Below, piece by piece: positions 55,326 to 64,000 of a DNA stretch of 64,000 nt; positions within the stretch are counted from its first letter, which is position 1, and each line of letters opens with the position of its first letter. The stretch comes from Moellerella wisconsensis ATCC 35017. Lineage in GTDB: Bacteria; Pseudomonadota; Gammaproteobacteria; Enterobacterales; Enterobacteriaceae. Made by a program: the position numbers and the translations under genes. Location: the NCBI RefSeq assembly GCF_001294465.1, contig NZ_LGAA01000003.1, forward strand, positions 1 through 64,000. The letters are read 5' to 3'. Under the pieces are notes generated by a model. It saw nothing but the letters and a program-made list of their open reading frames with translations, was not told where the DNA came from and searched no databases.

Positions 55326-56352
55326 CTTTAGCTACAATATTAACCGTGGCAGTAGCACCGACTCGCATTAAATCTTTCGGCGGATTATTTAAAATTATTC
55401 TGACCGGAAAGCGTTGCTCAACCCGTACCCAATTTAATGATTTAGGAACATAAGGTAAGTCTCTGGGAATATTAAGTAAGTCGGTAGACATCACCCCCCA
55501 GCCTGTACCCTGCACTTTTCCTTTAATCGGTTGCTGATTATTGATCATTGAGTAAACCACCGCACAACGTCCCATTCTAATATTATTTAATTCAGTTTCT
55601 TTAAAATAGGCTGATGCAAACCAAGTATCGGTATCAATTAAGGTAAAAATAGACTGACCTGAAAGTACAAATTCACCAGCAGACATACTTAAACCGACAA
55701 TATAACCATTACTTGGGGCTTTGATTTGGGTGTTACTTAATTCCCATTCTGCCATTGCCAGTGACATTTTTAATGATTCAACCAGTGCTTGTTCTGATTG
55801 GGTATTATTAATTAACGCTTCGGAAGCTACATTTTGTTTTTGAGCTTGCCTTAAGCTCACTTCAGCATCGCGTTTTAATGTTCTCGCATCATCAACTTGT
55901 TGAGCTGTAACAAAACCTTTGGCCAATAATGGCTCTAAGCGTTTTAACGACTGTGTCGCCAAAGCTAAATTAACTTGCGCGCGTTTTATTTGCTCTTCAG
56001 CGACTTCAGAATTTGAGGTTTCGGCGATAATAACTCTCTTTTTATTATTTAACGTAGCTTCAGCAACGGCTAATTCTGCTTTTGCTTGATTCACTCTTAA
56101 TTGATACATCGTTGGATCAATGGTAAATAATAAATCCCCTTTTTTGACTTCTATATTTTCTTTTACATAGAATTGGCTAATTCGCCCAGGCACAACCGAG
56201 GATATATTAATTTTATTGGCCTCAATCACGGCTTCTTCACTTAATGGATTCAGACTAGAGGATTGTAGGCTTTTCCACAGCAATAGCACTAAGATCACAA
56301 AGAGACCAAGAGTAATAATAATAGCTAACTTTTTTTTATTTTCTGTATTCAT
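55312..56352 (-). CDS. mdtN: MdtN-like membrane fusion protein (HlyD family)
   Basis: The periplasmic adaptor joining MdtO to MdtP. The 346-residue protein (E. coli 343) has one N-terminal transmembrane helix (about 9-28), a lipoyl-like half (NISSVVPGRISQFYVKENIEVKKGDLLFTIDP), a coiled-coil hairpin (about 85-190, with EPLLAKGFVTAQQVDDARTLKRDAE) and the returning lipoyl half (IKAPSNGYIVGLSMSAGEFVLSGQSIFTLIDTDTWFASAYFKETEL). The C-terminal NWVRVEQRFPVRIIL is a hallmark of this subgroup. Four-base gap from ytcA. Confidence 0.9.
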   Translation of the reverse strand: MNTENKKKLAIIITLGLFVILVLLLWKSLQSSSLNPLSEEAVIEANKINISSVVPGRISQFYVKENIEVKKGDLLFTIDPTMYQLRVNQAKAELAVAEATLNNKKRVIIAETSNSEVAEEQIKRAQVNLALATQSLKRLEPLLAKGFVTAQQVDDARTLKRDAEVSLRQAQKQNVASEALINNTQSEQALVESLKMSLAMAEWELSNTQIKAPSNGYIVGLSMSAGEFVLSGQSIFTLIDTDTWFASAYFKETELNNIRMGRCAVVYSMINNQQPIKGKVQGTGWGVMSTDLLNIPRDLPYVPKSLNWVRVEQRFPVRIILNNPPKDLMRVGATATVNIVAKDDDC

Positions 56353-56355
56353 AAT

Positions 56356-56637
56356 TTAATGAGAAAAATAAACTAAGGAGAGGGTGATGGCGATTGATAA
56401 CAAAACCCCAAAGTAAAATAACAGAGGGAGAGGTAACTTATCATCGATATCTAAATAAATCAGAAAAACACGTAATAATACCGCGCCAACTAATCCAATT
56501 AAAACACACAGCATCCAATAAGGAAAATAAGCCCCTAACATGGGAAATAAAGGGGAATGCCCTTGCGTACATCCAGTCAAGAATATACATAGCAAGCTAA
56601 TACTAATAATATGACGATACTGTCTAATTACGTCCAA
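56356..56637 (-). CDS. ytcA: YtcA-like small lipoprotein/membrane protein
   Basis: A 93-residue protein that opens the efflux operon, as ytcA does in E. coli. The signal segment IISISLLCIFLTGC has a lipobox with acylatable Cys, followed by SPLFPMLGAYFPYWMLC, the family motif, and two transmembrane helices (about 38-58 and 70-90). It ends 3 bases before mdtN. YtcA (DUF1656-like small partners accompany many FUSC pumps) has no proven role; probably a fourth pump component. Confidence 0.8.
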   Translation of the reverse strand: MDVIRQYRHIISISLLCIFLTGCTQGHSPLFPMLGAYFPYWMLCVLIGLVGAVLLRVFLIYLDIDDKLPLPLLFYFGVLLSIAITLSLVYFSH

Positions 56638-57168
56638 GGGAATGTACCTATCATTTTATGAACAATTAATGTATTAATTAATAGCTACTATAAAGCTTTT
56701 TACATAATTATCGAATGATAAATCGAAAGATTATTAATAAACATAAAATCTAAAAGATCTGTGCACTCGTCAGTTTACGATGGGATTAAATACATCTGGA
56801 ACTATGTTAAAAAAAAAGTATCAATAAACCTATCCACCAATAAGTTAAGCATTTAATCACCCTAACATTCTAATCACCTTCAGTAGGACATAAAAAATCC
56901 CTATTTTAGTGATATACGGTTAGCCTTAAATATAAATATATTTTGTGAAAATATGACTCTGATTACTCTAGCGGTAAACTAGCAGTGCTTACCGCTATAT
57001 CATCTATAGCCATCAAGATCCACAGCCGAAAAAATGATAGCCTGTGGTATTTTTTAATCCCAGCTAACGCCTAGACAGTCATATATACTGACAGTATTTG
57101 TCTTTGGTATCGAATTATTTTAATTAGAGCAGGCTTTCATTTATAGATAGAATGTAAAATCAAATTTT
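56638..57168. other. Intergenic region upstream of the mdt operon
   Basis: About 530 AT-rich bases between the efflux operon and the transporter remnant. It must contain the ytcA-mdtNOP promoter on the minus strand. No regulator gene, operator dyad or open frame was recognised. The leftward part, next to the remnant, may be eroded gene sequence that I cannot align. Confidence 0.45.
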
Positions 57169-57399
57169 TCAGCTTCCTGTAAACCAAATAAATCCTCCCA
57201 TAGTTATCACTGATAAAATAGTACTCCAAAATAGAGTTGAAGCCATTTCTTGTTCGCCAGTTTTATATTCTACAGCAAAAATAACAGCTATTGATGCTGT
57301 TGGAATAGCTAAAGTGACAGAAACCAGACCTCTCTCAACATGAGGTAGTGATAACATCGCCATAATGCAAAGTATTATGGCGGGTAAGAAGATATTCTC
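57169..57399 (-). pseudogene. C-terminal remnant of an AEC (auxin efflux carrier) family transporter
   Basis: The open minus-strand frame, starting directly after a stop codon, reads ENIFLPAIILCIMAMLSLPH and on to ERGLVSVTLAIPTASIAVIFA, then EYKTGEQEMASTLFWSTILS and an end in ITMGGFIWFTGS. This is the last two helices of AEC/YfdV-type organic-acid carriers (PTASIAV-x-x-AxxYxTGEQExASTxxxSTxLS). A complete carrier has about 310 residues; roughly three quarters are missing, and the next gene starts only 65 bases upstream. It is therefore a truncated gene. AEC genes are often neighbours of ThDP decarboxylase genes, as here. Confidence 0.8.
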
Positions 57400-57464
57400 T
57401 TAATAATCTTATTACGTATAGGACATAACTATATTTAATTATATCCTATATTTTTAGTTATCGT

Positions 57465-59087
57465 TTACAGTAAAGACGGTGTAGAAGGAATAATAGGAAC
57501 CTCAAGCACGGTCGGTACTGAACGAGAAAATGCAATTTCACATTCTTGGCGAATTTCATCCAATGTATTCACCTTAACGCCTATGCAGCCATAACCTTTG
57601 GCTAACGACACAATATCTAATCCCGGCAAATCCAGTCCAGGAACACCTGGGGTATTTTCTAATTCAGCAAAAGATTTTAATATTGCATATTCACCATTGG
57701 ATGGGACAACAAATAAAATAGGTAAATTATGTTGTACTGCTGTCCACAGGCCTTGAATTGAATATTGTAGCGAACCATCTCCTATAACTACAAGAACCGG
57801 TCTATTTCTACCGCTATCTCGTTCCGCTAATGCGATCCCTATACTGGCAGGTAAATTCCAACCTAAACTTCCACTGGCAAAAGTATAAAATGAATCAGGG
57901 CTTCCAATTGGCCAGGCTTTATGTAAATCCCCTAAATTAGACGGAGACTCTTCGACCAGTATAGTGTTATCAGGTGTGAACTTACGTAACCCCTGAAATA
58001 ATTCTAAGGCCGAAAGCGTCTCTCCTTGTGGCTGCACAGAAAACTCAGATTGACGCAGTGGAGAGTAATCTGATGCTTTAGAAGACGTCGTTGATCGTTC
58101 TTTCACTAAATTAAATAATGCTTCTAATGCTAATACTGGACTGGATAATAAACTATCACCAACCGGTGCTCTCCCTGCTTCACTCGCATCATCGGTAATA
58201 TGCAGTAGCTGTAATCCCTGAGGAATATATTCACCCTCAACATAGGGATAATAACGAAATACTGGGGCTCCAATCACAATTGCGACATCATAACCGATTA
58301 ACTTTTCAGCCAATGGTTTAATGGCGAAAGGCAAGGCACCGGCATAGAGAGGATGGTTCTCTGGAAAAGGTGTAACTTCTGATGCGGGGGCAGCCCAAAC
58401 ATCACAATTTAGTTTTTCCGCCAACTTAATTCCGATATCCCACCCTTGCCCGCGTGCAATTCCTGCGCCGTATATTAATACGGGATTTTGTGCGTTAGAT
58501 AATTGATCAGCAAATGAAGCTATACGGCAAGGATCAGGGGCGAATTGAGATGACACACTACGAATGGTTGCATCACTCAATGCCGGTTTATCCCAATCAT
58601 CTAAAGGTATCGACAAAAAAACTGGCCCCGCAGGAGGTTGTACAGCCATCGCATAGGCTCGCATAAACGCCGCAGGAACATCTTCGGCTCTAACGGGCTC
58701 ATAACTCCATTTAATCCATGGTTTAGGAAGTTCGGTAGGAGACACATTGGTCAACCAAGGTTCCATTAATAGCATTTCACGAGTTTGATTTCCCGCAGTA
58801 ATAATGAGCGGCGTTTTGTTTTGTGCTGCCGTCATAATATTACTCATCGAGTTACTCAAACCCGCGGAAGTATGCACATTAACGATTGCCGGTTTTCTTG
58901 TAGATTGAGCATAGCCATCTGCGGCACCAACAGCAGAAGATTCATGTAGCGTTTGGATATAACGAAAATCTTGCGGGAAGTTTTTTAAAAATGTTTCTTC
59001 TGTCGAACCTGGATTTCCAAATAATGTAGTTAACTCAAGTTGACGCAATAGTTCAAAAGTAACGTCTCTAATCGTTTTCTCTGCCAT
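57465..59087 (-). CDS. Benzoylformate decarboxylase-like thiamine diphosphate enzyme
   Basis: The 540-residue protein has all three ThDP-enzyme domains and is closest in pattern to benzoylformate decarboxylase (MdlC): VTFELLRQLELTTLFGNPGSTEETFLKNFPQDFRYI, NVHTSAGLSNSM, WIKWSYEPVRAEDVPAAFMRAY, and the ThDP motif GDGS(436-439)...N464. Ser28, Glu49 and His72 correspond to catalytic Ser26, Glu47 and His70. Where MdlC has His281 (FRYH) this protein has Tyr280 (FRYY), so substrate or rate may differ. It is a soluble 2-oxoacid decarboxylase or related lyase; benzoylformate itself is not proven. It lies 0.7 kb downstream of lldD but behind its terminator, so it is a separate unit. Confidence 0.82.
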   Translation of the reverse strand: MAEKTIRDVTFELLRQLELTTLFGNPGSTEETFLKNFPQDFRYIQTLHESSAVGAADGYAQSTRKPAIVNVHTSAGLSNSMSNIMTAAQNKTPLIITAGNQTREMLLMEPWLTNVSPTELPKPWIKWSYEPVRAEDVPAAFMRAYAMAVQPPAGPVFLSIPLDDWDKPALSDATIRSVSSQFAPDPCRIASFADQLSNAQNPVLIYGAGIARGQGWDIGIKLAEKLNCDVWAAPASEVTPFPENHPLYAGALPFAIKPLAEKLIGYDVAIVIGAPVFRYYPYVEGEYIPQGLQLLHITDDASEAGRAPVGDSLLSSPVLALEALFNLVKERSTTSSKASDYSPLRQSEFSVQPQGETLSALELFQGLRKFTPDNTILVEESPSNLGDLHKAWPIGSPDSFYTFASGSLGWNLPASIGIALAERDSGRNRPVLVVIGDGSLQYSIQGLWTAVQHNLPILFVVPSNGEYAILKSFAELENTPGVPGLDLPGLDIVSLAKGYGCIGVKVNTLDEIRQECEIAFSRSVPTVLEVPIIPSTPSLL

Positions 59088-59807
59088 GGAGTTAATTCCT
59101 TATGCTGAAAATAAATAGACTGACTCAATTAAAAATTCGACTATTCATAAGATGAGCGGAATTCAATTATCTGGTTATCAATAGATAAATTTATTTAAAT
59201 CATAGATTTGATCATCAGTCTAATGTAAAAATCTAACTAAATTTCATTTTGAATTATCATCGCTTATTAGCTCATTAGAAATAGTCTTAAATATATTTGG
59301 TAGATTATACTGCTTTTTCTGAAGGTAACTTTCTGATAATTATTTAAATTCAATTAAAACTAAACTACATCCAGTTAACTAAAGTAGTTTAGTTATCATT
59401 TACACTAAAAACAATCAGTCAATCCAAATAAATAATATTTTATTAATTTTAATAATCACATTAAAAAAACAATCTTATTTTGATAATTAATCATCTGGAA
59501 AAATAATATCATATAAAATATCGACTCTTTCTATCTTAAATCTAAAATAGATGAGTCGGTAAAATTGATCATTATTTTTAGTTTATTTATTGAGAAAAAA
59601 TTCATTTTATTTTACAGCATTTTTTTGATAATTCCGCCCCTAGTAATGCCTAATGATAGCAATGAGATACATTAAATAACTCAAACTGATTAAGCCACAC
59701 AGAAATAAAAAATGATTGAAATAAATATTAGGCAGTCTTAATTATCTGCCTAATATTAGAAAAAATGATGAACTAGTGAGGGGAAATATATCGCGTTAAT
59801 ACGCAGA
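59088..59807. other. Intergenic region between the ThDP enzyme gene and lldD
   Basis: About 720 extremely AT-rich bases. The right end holds the lldD terminator (separate entry); the left end must hold the promoter of the ThDP gene (minus strand). No gene, RNA or regulator site was recognised. This length of gap is unusual for the window's first 49 kb but typical of its last 15 kb. Confidence 0.5.
59706..59757 (-). terminator. Terminator after lldD
   Basis: A perfect 12-bp stem (AATATTAGGCAG at 59724-59735 with its complement at 59746-59757) with a 10-base loop lies about 50 bases past lldD. On the minus strand it is followed by ATTTCAATCATTTTTTATT. It separates lldPD from the ThDP enzyme gene. 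Confidence 0.75.
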
Positions 59808-60950
59808 TTATTTCGGTAAATTAACTAAAGAATCACGCGAGATATCGGCAATAGTTTTGGCTCCAGTTAAGGTCATCGCCACACGCATTTCTTTATCAAA
59901 TAAGTCCAGCAGATTCGCGACGCCCGCTTCACCGGCAGCGGCTAATGCATAAATAAATGCGCGGCCTAATAATACACTGTCTGCACCTAACGCCAACATA
60001 CGCACCACATCTAAGCCATTACGGATCCCTGAATCAGCTAAAATGGTTAAATCACCTTTTACTGCATCGGCAATTTCGGGTAGCGCTCGCGCGGTAGATA
60101 ACACGCCATCTAACTGGCGACCACCGTGATTAGAAACCACAATCCCATCTGCGCCAAATCTGACCGCATCTTTAGCATCTTCTGCATCCAGAATTCCTTT
60201 AATCACCATTGGACCGTCCCAGAATTCACGGATCCATTCTAAATCTTTCCAGGAAATCGAAGGATCGAAATTCGCGCCTAACCAACCAATATAATCTTCT
60301 AATTTGGTTGGCTGGCCACGATAGGTTGAGATATTGCCTAAATCATGCGGACGACCAAACAGACCAACATCCCATGCCCAACGTGGATGGCCTACCGCTT
60401 GTAGAATACGGCGCACCGCGGCATTAGGGCCGCTCATGCCTGAATGTGCATCACGATAACGAGCCCCAGGGGTTGGCATATCCACGGTAAATACTAAGGT
60501 TTTTACGCCCGCGGCTTTGGCGCGTTCTAATGCATTTTTCATGAAACCACGATCTTTCAGCACGTATAACTGAAACCACATAGGTCTGTCGATAGCCGGA
60601 ACCACTTCTTCAATCGGGCACACAGAAACTGTGGATAAGGTAAAAGGAATTCCTTTTTTAGCCGCCGCACGCGCCGCTTGAACTTCACCACGGCGAGCAT
60701 ACATGCCCGTTAATCCGACTGGCGCTAATGCAATTGGCATCGCTAATTTTTCGCCAAATAATGTGGTTTCTAGGCTGAGCTCAGACATATTACGTAACAC
60801 ACGTTGGCGCAAAGCAATATCCGCCAAATCTGCCGTATTACGCTGTAAAGTATGCTCTGCATAAGCGCCGCCATCAATATAATGGAATAAAAAAGGCGGT
60901 AATTTAGCTTGTGCTGCGGCCCGATAATCAGTTGATGCGGAAATAATCAT
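59808..60950 (-). CDS. lldD: L-lactate dehydrogenase (FMN, quinone-linked)
   Basis: LldD oxidises L-lactate to pyruvate at the inner membrane face and passes electrons to quinone. I chose the ATG at 60950 (380 residues; [14 protein letters not shown] as in E. coli LldD, 396) with TAGGAT upstream; the frame opens 11 codons earlier. Family motifs: [68 protein letters not shown] with the catalytic His, and [28 protein letters not shown]. The C-terminal tail of about 15 residues seen in E. coli is missing. Operon with lldP, 88 bases upstream. Confidence 0.96.
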   Translation of the reverse strand: MIISASTDYRAAAQAKLPPFLFHYIDGGAYAEHTLQRNTADLADIALRQRVLRNMSELSLETTLFGEKLAMPIALAPVGLTGMYARRGEVQAARAAAKKGIPFTLSTVSVCPIEEVVPAIDRPMWFQLYVLKDRGFMKNALERAKAAGVKTLVFTVDMPTPGARYRDAHSGMSGPNAAVRRILQAVGHPRWAWDVGLFGRPHDLGNISTYRGQPTKLEDYIGWLGANFDPSISWKDLEWIREFWDGPMVIKGILDAEDAKDAVRFGADGIVVSNHGGRQLDGVLSTARALPEIADAVKGDLTILADSGIRNGLDVVRMLALGADSVLLGRAFIYALAAAGEAGVANLLDLFDKEMRVAMTLTGAKTIADISRDSLVNLPK

Positions 60951-61038
60951 AATAAAAATCCTATAACATGCCCGGCTCACCACAGCTCTCGCTGCCTATA
61001 TATCTCTATATTATGTAAGCTGGGGATACTTATTTATA

Positions 61039-62619
61039 CTAAGCTGACAGTATCAGCGCCATAATTGCGGCAATCACCCCATAAAGCATCATAGGTAAGA
61101 CTGTCTTTTTGAGGATATCCCCCTCAGATTTAGAGATCCCCAAGATGGTACAAACCGCGATAATATTATTCAGGCACACCATGTTACCCATCGCGCCACC
61201 GACCGATTGCAATGCCAGTGTTAGATTGATATTCAACCCTAACGACTGCGCAATAGATTGCTGAATACCACCAAAGGTTAGATTCGATACAGTATTCGAA
61301 CCCGAGAAAAAGGTCCCTAACGCCCCTAAATAGGAAGAGAACAATAACCAGCTATGCCCGGTAACCCCAGCTAAAGAGCTACCAATAATTATTACCGGAG
61401 ACAAATTTCCACCCTGCATCATTAAGTTGACCATAATGAGTGCACCAAATAGGGCTATGAATGGTTTTTTAATTTGATTAGCGGTTTGGCTAAACATCTC
61501 GCTGATTTGCTGTCTATTCAATCTAAATAAGCCGATTGAAAAGAACACCACCACGAAAAATGGCAGCAAAGCTGGCACATATAAAGTTTTATAATTGGCA
61601 GAAGCACCGGTATCAAATACATTACTCAGCTCGAAAATTAACGCCTTACTAATAGTAACATTGCCGAGGAAACCTAAATTGAACTGCCACATCACTGCGG
61701 TGCTATTTAATAAATCTTTGATACCTAATTGATGGATACGAGTGATTATCAAAATAACAATTAGTAACAATGTTGGAGTCATTGCTTTAATTATTTTAGC
61801 GAAAGGAATATCTTGTTTCTGATGCTTACGTTCACATTTTTTTAACCCAATTCCCATTCTAGCAATTAATACCGACAACATTAAACCAATCGCACCACCG
61901 ACTAAGGCTGGGAATTCATAATTTATTTGTGCCAGTAAAAAATAAGGTAAGCTGCAACTCACCACACTCAACAAAATATAAACAATATTCTGTTTAATCT
62001 GTTGTGTACTAACAATAAAACGTAATGCCACTAACGGAATAATAAAACCGGCAACGAAATGGATCAGCGCGGTATAATGACTAATCGCAAAAATACTGTC
62101 ATCACTTAATCCTAACATGGCAAAACCAAACCATGTCGGAGTGCCAACCGCACCAAATGAAACCGGCACGGAGTTCATTATTAAGGTCAATAATACCACC
62201 CGTATGGGTGGGAATCCAATACCGACTAAAATAGGGGCAGCGATAGCAGCAGGCGTACCAAAACCACTCGCACCTTCAATAGTAAAAGCAAACGCCCAGC
62301 CGATAATCATTATTTGCGCCACAGGATTTGGGCTGATATTTTCTAGCCAAGCTCGTAGTGTGTTTTCGGCACCACTAATTTGCATTAATTTATTAAGTAA
62401 TATTGCCCCTGCTATAATAGAAATCGGGGTTAATACAGCAATAAACGCAGTAATAATATTGGCATTTAATAATACATAGTCATTTTTAAACCAGATTAAT
62501 TGAATGCCATAAATCACCAACGCGGTTAAAGGTAAAGCAATATAAGATGGTAAACTGCGACGCTTGGTCATCATCCAGATCAGCATGATAATAGGCGTGA
62601 CACTTAAAAATAGAGACAT
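61039..62619 (-). CDS. lldP: L-lactate permease family transporter
   Basis: Imports lactate (or glycolate) for LldD. I chose the ATG at 62619 (526 residues) because AGGGGA lies just upstream; an ATG five codons earlier is possible. About 12-14 hydrophobic helices and the LctP signatures IEGASGFGTPAAIAAPILVGIGFPP and VPVSFGAVGTPTWFGF near 120-160 and FFSGSNTVSNLTFGGIQQSIA near 430 are present. Outside these motifs it differs strongly from E. coli LldP (551 residues), so it belongs to another branch of the family. Pairing with lldD supports lactate as substrate. Confidence 0.88.
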   Translation of the reverse strand: MSLFLSVTPIIMLIWMMTKRRSLPSYIALPLTALVIYGIQLIWFKNDYVLLNANIITAFIAVLTPISIIAGAILLNKLMQISGAENTLRAWLENISPNPVAQIMIIGWAFAFTIEGASGFGTPAAIAAPILVGIGFPPIRVVLLTLIMNSVPVSFGAVGTPTWFGFAMLGLSDDSIFAISHYTALIHFVAGFIIPLVALRFIVSTQQIKQNIVYILLSVVSCSLPYFLLAQINYEFPALVGGAIGLMLSVLIARMGIGLKKCERKHQKQDIPFAKIIKAMTPTLLLIVILIITRIHQLGIKDLLNSTAVMWQFNLGFLGNVTISKALIFELSNVFDTGASANYKTLYVPALLPFFVVVFFSIGLFRLNRQQISEMFSQTANQIKKPFIALFGALIMVNLMMQGGNLSPVIIIGSSLAGVTGHSWLLFSSYLGALGTFFSGSNTVSNLTFGGIQQSIAQSLGLNINLTLALQSVGGAMGNMVCLNNIIAVCTILGISKSEGDILKKTVLPMMLYGVIAAIMALILSA

Positions 62620-63020
62620 AGGTTCCCCTGACATTATTATAGTTTTATGTCATATGAGTTAATGCTTAAGTAACGTTTTTTTAACTTAGTTATTTTAATC
62701 ACAACCCTATAATTAATTCTATGCTTCATTTATTTAACATTTGGATTGTGGGGTTAAAATATCGTATTTAACTTAAACATGGGAGCTGGGGAGATAAATA
62801 AATATGTTTTAAAACAATAGATTAAATATTTTATTTATATGACAAAAGCCTAATGTCACATTAATTAAGCGATAAAAATCAAAACATCATGTCTAAAAAC
62901 GGGGTAATAAAAAATAGATTATAATAAGCTAGCGAGTTTGCTCGCTATTTTCTATATGGCATAGATTGATTAATTGCAAAATAGATAAACTGCCACAACA
63001 TTTCGGTAGCAGTATTATGA
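62620..63020. other. Intergenic region between lldP and the LysR gene
   Basis: About 400 AT-rich bases. It should hold the lldP promoter (minus strand) and a possible LysR-box, which I could not fix. A 7-bp hairpin (TAGCGAG at 62930-62936 with CTCGCTA at 62941-62947, 4-base loop) probably ends the LysR gene transcript; the T-rich flank on the minus strand supports this. Confidence 0.55.
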
Positions 63021-63944
63021 TTAACCAAAGTAAGGTTTTATATTTTGATAAGATTCGGTTATATGCTCAATTAATAAGCGTATTTTTAGTGGTAAATTAC
63101 GAGTGTAGGGATAAACCGCATACACGCCTAATTTTTTCCCCCCATATCCTTTAAGTATTTCGACTAAACTGCCGTCTTCTAAATCTTCGTGCACCATACA
63201 ACGCGGTACCATTGCGATACCATGTCCACTCAAAATAGCTTTGCGTATACCGCGAGCATTATTCACCGCTAAACTGCCATTAACTTGCAATTCATACACA
63301 TCATCACTGTCAGGATGTTTAATTAACCAATTATCCGTTCCGCCTTGCTGATAGGTATAAGTTAAACAATTATGTTGCAATAAATCGTCGGGAACTTTAG
63401 GTTCTGAGTGAGTGGCTAAATAGACTGGCGAGCTAATAATAACCCAATGCGAATCAATAATATGCCGAGCAATTAAACTGGAGTCATGCATTAATCCGGT
63501 TCTAATGGCTAAATCAATACCTTCATTAACCAGATCAACAAATCTATTTTCTAACCGCATCTCGACTTTTACTTTAGGGTATTTTTGGCAAAACTCTGCC
63601 ACGCTTTCACTTAAAATAAGCTCCCCTGAAATAGTTGGAACCGACATATGAATAAGCCCGGTTAGCTCGTCACTGGTTTCACTAACCGTTTGCAATGCTT
63701 GTTGCGTTTGTTCGCTAATTAACTTGGCATGGCGATATAATAAACGTCCATTTTCGGTGACTGATAAACTGCGCGTGGTGCGATACAGTAAACGCGCGCC
63801 CAAATCTTTCTCTAATCTACTAATTCGCTTACTTAGTACGGAACTACTAATACCCGCACTTTCCGCTGCTTTACTAAAAGATCCACAATCAACAATTAAC
63901 GAAAATAGAATTAGATCGTTCGCATAATCATGTGTCGATATCAT
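63021..63944 (-). CDS. LysR family transcriptional regulator
   Basis: The 307-residue protein has the N-terminal winged helix-turn-helix (about 8-66; LILFSLIVDCGSFSKAAESAGISSSVLSKRISRLEKDLGARLLYRTTRSLSVTENG) and a periplasmic-binding-like effector domain (about 95-300; LTGLIHMSVPTISGELIL, LAIRTGLMHDSSLIARHI). It resembles regulators of the AaeR/DsdC-like crowd rather than LldR, which is a GntR protein. It lies upstream of lldPD on the same strand, and might control them, but an autonomous target is equally possible. Few bases upstream remain in the window. Confidence 0.88.
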   Translation of the reverse strand: MISTHDYANDLILFSLIVDCGSFSKAAESAGISSSVLSKRISRLEKDLGARLLYRTTRSLSVTENGRLLYRHAKLISEQTQQALQTVSETSDELTGLIHMSVPTISGELILSESVAEFCQKYPKVKVEMRLENRFVDLVNEGIDLAIRTGLMHDSSLIARHIIDSHWVIISSPVYLATHSEPKVPDDLLQHNCLTYTYQQGGTDNWLIKHPDSDDVYELQVNGSLAVNNARGIRKAILSGHGIAMVPRCMVHEDLEDGSLVEILKGYGGKKLGVYAVYPYTRNLPLKIRLLIEHITESYQNIKPYFG

Positions 63945-64000
63945 AAATAATCCCTAATAAACTGATCCAATTTTCAGTCAACTATCAAAATTATACCTCT

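Overview
This window is chromosomal DNA from a low-GC (about 40% by eye) gammaproteobacterium of the order Enterobacterales. Almost every gene in the first 49 kb has a recognisable E. coli orthologue, in E. coli-like blocks. Fis differs from the E. coli protein, as I remember it, at one visible residue. AT richness, the frd/aspA/dcuA set and the very long repetitive FtsY fit Morganellaceae or Budviciaceae better than E. coli or Salmonella. I cannot fix the genus.

Layout. (1) 0-6.2 kb: end of accB, then accC, yhdT-panF, prmA and the dusB-fis operon with its stringent-type promoter. (2) 6.3-9.4 kb: a DUF481 outer-membrane protein, a DUF3592 membrane protein, and a fusion of the PanD-maturation factor PanZ (PanM) with the VOC protein YaeR. 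(3) 9.5-21.3 kb: rpoH and ftsX-ftsE-ftsY on the minus strand (FtsY carries nine 45/50-residue repeats), rsmD-yhhL, yhhM, yhhN, zntA behind a clear ZntR-type promoter, tusA and yhhQ. (4) 21.6-30.7 kb: triose/glycerol metabolism, with dhaK-dhaL (no dhaM here), glpABC divergent from glpT, then glpQ, with CRP and GlpR-like sites between. (5) 30.8-49.1 kb: epmA divergent from frdABCD, eamA, an orphan ybdD, efp, epmB, yjeI, groES-groEL with a sigma-32 promoter, fxsA, aspA, dcuA, dsbD-yjdC and tRNA-Phe. EF-P and both enzymes that lysylate it (EpmA, EpmB) lie within 8.5 kb. Fumarate reductase, aspartase, DcuA, GlpABC and GlpT together form an anaerobic fumarate-respiration set.

(6) 49.2-64 kb, past tRNA-Phe, is looser and more AT-rich, with long non-coding gaps, gene fragments and accessory functions: a hypothetical membrane-anchored protein, a short degraded ORF, a choloylglycine-hydrolase family amidase, a ytcA-mdtN-mdtO-mdtP efflux operon, the C-terminal remnant of an AEC transporter, a benzoylformate decarboxylase-like ThDP enzyme, lldP-lldD for L-lactate use, and a LysR regulator. 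No integrase, transposase, CRISPR array or phage gene was seen.

The most distinctive observations are the PanZ-YaeR fusion, the expanded FtsY repeat domain, the ThDP enzyme with Tyr where benzoylformate decarboxylase has a catalytic His, and the orphan YbdD. I did not find a convincing wholly new multi-gene system. Family assignments come from remembered protein sequences and motifs; no database search was run.
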